Below are positions 15,210-17,174 of a stretch of 17,174 nucleotides of DNA, one piece after another. Origin of the DNA: GCA-2861595 sp035536185 (GTDB lineage: Bacteria > Actinomycetota > Acidimicrobiia > Acidimicrobiales > GCA-2861595). How positions within the stretch are numbered: position 1 is the first letter of the stretch; each line of letters starts with the position of its first letter. The DNA lies in contig DATLOM010000078.1 of NCBI GenBank assembly GCA_035536185.1, forward strand, positions 1 through 17,174, read 5' to 3'. Below the pieces are notes generated by a model that worked only from the letters and a program-made list of their open reading frames with translations, was not told the origin of the DNA and did no database searches. A program made the position numbers and the translations under genes.

Positions 15210-16991
15210 TCAGCTGGAGAGGCCGACGACGGGCGCCTTCAGGGTCAGTGTTTCGGTGCGGGCGTTTGTGTCGGTGCCCTTCCCGCGGGCCCGGCCGTCG
15301 CTGGTGGCCCACATGTAGCCGTTGCCGCGGTAGGACGAGCGGAGGCCGACGACGCCGGACGGCGCGGCGGCTCCGGAACCCGCCTCGGTACCGAGGAACC
15401 GGGCGTCGCCGAAGGCGAAGATGCCGGAGTCGGCGGCGACCATCCAGTAGCCGGCGCCGGTGGGTGTGGCGGCGATGCCGGTGATGGGCTGGTTCAGGGT
15501 GATGGCGCCGGTGGAGCCGCGGAACACGGCGTCGCCGAAGGCGAAGACCCCGCCGTCCCGCGCCACGAGCCAGTACCCGGCCCCGCTGGGCGAGGCGGCC
15601 ATGGCGACCACCGGCTGGTTCAGGGCGATGGCTCCGGTGGAGCCCTGGAAGCGGGCGTCGCCAAATGCGAAGACCCCCCCGTCCTGCGCCACGAGCCAGT
15701 AGCCCTGGCCACTCGGCGTGGACGCCATGCCCACCATGGGCTGGTTGAGGCGCAGCGCTCCGGTCGATCCGAAGAAGCGGGCGTCGCCGAAGGCGAAGAC
15801 CCCACCGTCCCGCGCCACCAACCAGTAGCCCTGGCCACTCGGCGTCGACGCCATGCCCACCATGGGCTGGTTGAGGCGGAGCGCTCCGGTAGAGCCGAAG
15901 AACCGGGCCTGGCCGAAGGCGAACACGCCGCCGTCCGACGCCACCAGCCGGTAGCCGTCGTCGGGGCAGTAGGCCACCGCCCGCACCACGGGAAGCCAGC
16001 CCCGCAGCAACGCCTGAACCGTCTGCGAGGTGGCGAACGTGTTGATCCCGAAGGCGTCATTGGGGCTGGCGATGTGCCCGTCCGGGGCCTGGGCGGCCCG
16101 CAGGGCGGCATCGGGCGATGTCGAAGGGGCGCCAGTGGCCGATGCCCGCCAGCAGACCGACCCGACGTCGTGGCCGGCGGCGGTGAGGCCGAGAATGGCC
16201 AGCGCGGTGGCGTTCGGGTCGGGAGCCCCGAAGGCCGGCCAGCCGCCGCTGGGTAACTGTCGGCGGAGCAGGAATTCGACGGCGCGGCGCATCGGCTCGC
16301 TGTGGGCGTCGACCCCCGCCGCCCGCAGCGCCTGCATGGCCAGCCCGGTGGTGTCGATGTCCTCCTCCGTGCCCGTGCGGTCGCCGGCGAAGCTCCACCC
16401 GCCGTTGGCCTGCTGAGCCGAGACCATGTAATCCCGGGTCTCGACAGCCACGCTGCGGCCGAGAAGCGCGTTGGCCAGGGCGGCGTAGAGGGTCGCGTTG
16501 AAGGCGGCGGACGGCCCATAGGAGCCATTGGCATTACGCCCGGCGTCCATGCGGGCGACCAGGTTCGCCGGGCCGTCACCCTGCGGATCGAAGGCGAACG
16601 GGTCCAGGCCCAGTGGCGCGGCCACCACCACTATCAGCTTGGCCGCCTGTCCCGGCGATGTGGTGGTCTCAGCCAGATCATCGAGGTAGTCGAGCGCGGT
16701 CCTGCCGTTCTTCGAGGCCTTCGAGACAGTCTCCCTGGCGGAGGCAGAGTTCCAGGCTGAACCACGCACGAGGCTCTGTTGCGCGTCCTCGGCCATGGCC
16801 AGCACCGCGTCAGGCGTTTCGAAACCGGGAAAACCTGAGACCTCGAAGCTGCCATCGTCCTGCTGTTGGGTCTTGAGCCAAGCAACTGCGTCGCTAGCGG
16901 TCACGTCCTGCGCCAGCTGCGCCTCGGCGACGGTGCCAGTGAACGTGAGCGTGCTGATGAGCGAGAGTACGAGGGTGACTCGTCGGGACAT
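15210..16991 (-). CDS. Secreted transcobalamin-like alpha/alpha-barrel protein with C-terminal beta-propeller-like repeats
   Basis: The protein has 593 residues. ATG 16991 is chosen because GGAGG (17001-16997) lies five bases upstream; the frame extends further into the riboswitch leader but has no start signal there. The signal peptide likely ends at A-E-A|Q (24/25). Residues about 30-335 have repeated Q-x-x-x-G-G-W/S motifs (Q-Q-Q-D-D-G-S-F, Q-Q-A-N-G-G-W-S-F, Q-L-P-S-G-G-W-P-A-F) with paired helices ending D-T-T-G-L-A-M-Q-A-L and T-F-A-T-S-Q-T-V-Q-A-L-L. This matches the alpha6/alpha6 toroid of squalene-cyclase/prenyltransferase repeats and of the intrinsic-factor alpha domain. No D-x-D-D or other cyclase catalytic motif is obvious. 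Cys280 and Cys342 could form a disulfide. Residues 347-593 are about six 42-residue repeats. Its riboswitch and the following DUF4430-like gene point to corrinoid binding; general surface binding is the alternative. Confidence 0.75.
   Translation of the reverse strand: MSRRVTLVLSLISTLTFTGTVAEAQLAQDVTASDAVAWLKTQQQDDGSFEVSGFPGFETPDAVLAMAEDAQQSLVRGSAWNSASARETVSKASKNGRTALDYLDDLAETTTSPGQAAKLIVVVAAPLGLDPFAFDPQGDGPANLVARMDAGRNANGSYGPSAAFNATLYAALANALLGRSVAVETRDYMVSAQQANGGWSFAGDRTGTEEDIDTTGLAMQALRAAGVDAHSEPMRRAVEFLLRRQLPSGGWPAFGAPDPNATALAILGLTAAGHDVGSVCWRASATGAPSTSPDAALRAAQAPDGHIASPNDAFGINTFATSQTVQALLRGWLPVVRAVAYCPDDGYRLVASDGGVFAFGQARFFGSTGALRLNQPMVGMASTPSGQGYWLVARDGGVFAFGDARFFGSTGALRLNQPMVGMASTPSGQGYWLVAQDGGVFAFGDARFQGSTGAIALNQPVVAMAASPSGAGYWLVARDGGVFAFGDAVFRGSTGAITLNQPITGIAATPTGAGYWMVAADSGIFAFGDARFLGTEAGSGAAAPSGVVGLRSSYRGNGYMWATSDGRARGKGTDTNARTETLTLKAPVVGLSS
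15213..15953 (-). repeat. Six tandem propeller-like repeats, four of them 126 bp at DNA level
   Basis: Transcribed leftward, the units begin at 15953, 15827, 15701, 15575, 15449 and 15317. The first four are exactly 126 bases (42 residues), the fifth is 132 and the last 105. The unit is Y-W-L-V-A-x-D-G-G-V-F-A-F-G-D-A-x-F-x-G-S-T-G-A followed by L-N-Q-P-x-V-x-M-A-x-(S/T)-P-S-G-x-G (split here; spacing fixed). Units 1 and 2 are nearly identical, so they were duplicated or homogenised recently. Six blades of about 42 residues fit a beta-propeller whose ring closes with the segment just before unit 1. Confidence 0.9.
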
Positions 16992-17064
16992 GGTTACCTC
17001 CGTTGGGCCCCTTTCCACGAGGGCCGGCCAGTGCACGGGACGCCGGTTGGAGCCGGCGTGGAGG
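16992..17064 (-). promoter_or_regulatory. Leader between B12 box and start codon (probable translational expression platform)
   Basis: On the minus strand this 73-base stretch holds, in order, CCTCC (17064-17060), a stem CGCCGG/CCGGCG with a six-base loop (17058-17041), a GGGCC/GGCCC-type stem (17025-17021 with 17010-17006), and the ribosome-binding site GGAGG (17001-16997). CCTCC could pair with GGAGG. There is no T-run, so control is more likely at translation start than by transcription termination. The pairings are read by eye and, in such GC-rich sequence, could be chance. Confidence 0.4.
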
Positions 17065-17168
17065 GGCGGGTGTCCTGGCTCCCGGGCCCGAGGGACCGGT
17101 CACAGTTGCGGGTCAGCGTCGGTCTTGCACCGACTTCCCCCGTCCCGTCCCCGGAGGGGCGGGACCGC
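17065..17168 (-). promoter_or_regulatory. Cobalamin riboswitch (B12 box element)
   Basis: On the minus strand GGGGAAGTCGGTG (17140-17128), then GACCGAC, then GCTGACCCGCAACTGTGA (about 17116-17099) form the conserved core, and AGCCAGGACACCCGCC (17080-17065) is the B12 box. GTCGGT pairs with ACCGAC. A GC-rich stem with one bulged A just upstream (about 17165-17141) and a possible closing pairing GGCGG/CCGCC (17168-17164 with 17069-17065) suggest that the aptamer is essentially complete within the window, though its 5' edge is close to the right end. In the known class, bound cobalamin switches expression off. It lies 73 bases before the alpha-barrel gene's start codon and would control both leftward genes. 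Confidence 0.93.
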
Positions 17169-17174
17169 CTGCAG

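Noticed and set aside
15027..16256. Plus-strand open frame of 409 codons opposite the alpha-barrel/propeller gene
   Set aside because: Its apparent repeats are the complement of the 126-bp propeller repeats. There is no start signal or domain.
15210..16991. Reading the barrel protein as a squalene-hopene or terpene cyclase
   Set aside because: The toroid repeats are shared, but no D-x-D-D-type catalytic motif is visible, the protein is exported, and its control is by a B12 riboswitch.
16992..17036. Upstream GTG start (17036) extending the alpha-barrel protein by 15 residues
   Set aside because: It would place coding sequence in the riboswitch leader, lacks a ribosome-binding site, and precedes a good signal peptide beginning at ATG 16991 with GGAGG in place.

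Overview
The window comes from a high-GC actinobacterium. The best guess is a member or relative of class Acidimicrobiia. The reasons are the strong G/C third-position bias, the dapA–rnj–ftsK gene order familiar from Actinobacteria, an unusual number of apparently leaderless genes (a TANNNT -10 hexamer exactly 6 nt before the start codon), and the secreted 'GYWLVA.DGGVFAFGDA..F.GSTG' repeat, which I associate with Acidimicrobiia secreted proteins. The class assignment is inference.

Layout, left to right. (1) 1-1062, plus strand: the 3' end of an HNH-nuclease-like gene overlaps a repeat-rich coiled-coil protein gene. (2) 1132-1902, plus: dapB (lysine/diaminopimelate synthesis). (3) 1924-8006, minus: a complete branched-chain amino-acid-type ABC importer (livK-livH-livM-livG-livF in transcription order, the last four joined by 4-bp stop/start overlaps), preceded by a DedA/VTT-type membrane protein gene. 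(4) 8051-8923, plus: a divergent, membrane-anchored, Thr-rich exported protein of unknown function. (5) 8995-14068, plus: dapA, rnj (RNase J, overlapping dapA by 8 bp) and ftsK (DNA translocase). (6) 14279-17174, minus: a two-gene unit converging on ftsK, separated from it by a strong AT-rich hairpin, and headed by a cobalamin riboswitch.

Region 6 is the most interesting. The riboswitch has a well-conserved B12 box and controls a secreted protein with a transcobalamin/squalene-cyclase-like alpha/alpha-barrel fused to about six beta-propeller-like repeats. Four bases later comes a C-terminally membrane-anchored protein whose outer domain resembles the transcobalamin C-terminal (DUF4430-type) beta domain and carries a five-cysteine cluster. 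In animal intrinsic factor and transcobalamin these two domains sit on one chain and sandwich the vitamin. Here they appear as two co-regulated polypeptides, so I propose an extracellular, split transcobalamin-like corrinoid-capture system. The importer it would feed is not in the window.

The rest is mostly housekeeping. dapA and dapB supply diaminopimelate for peptidoglycan and lysine, RNase J processes RNA, and FtsK couples division to chromosome segregation. The liv-type importer and its neighbours sit between dapB and dapA, which lie close together in many actinobacteria. No stretch longer than about 125 bases lacks a gene except the riboswitch leader at the right edge. I saw no tRNA, rRNA, CRISPR array, insertion sequence or transposase.
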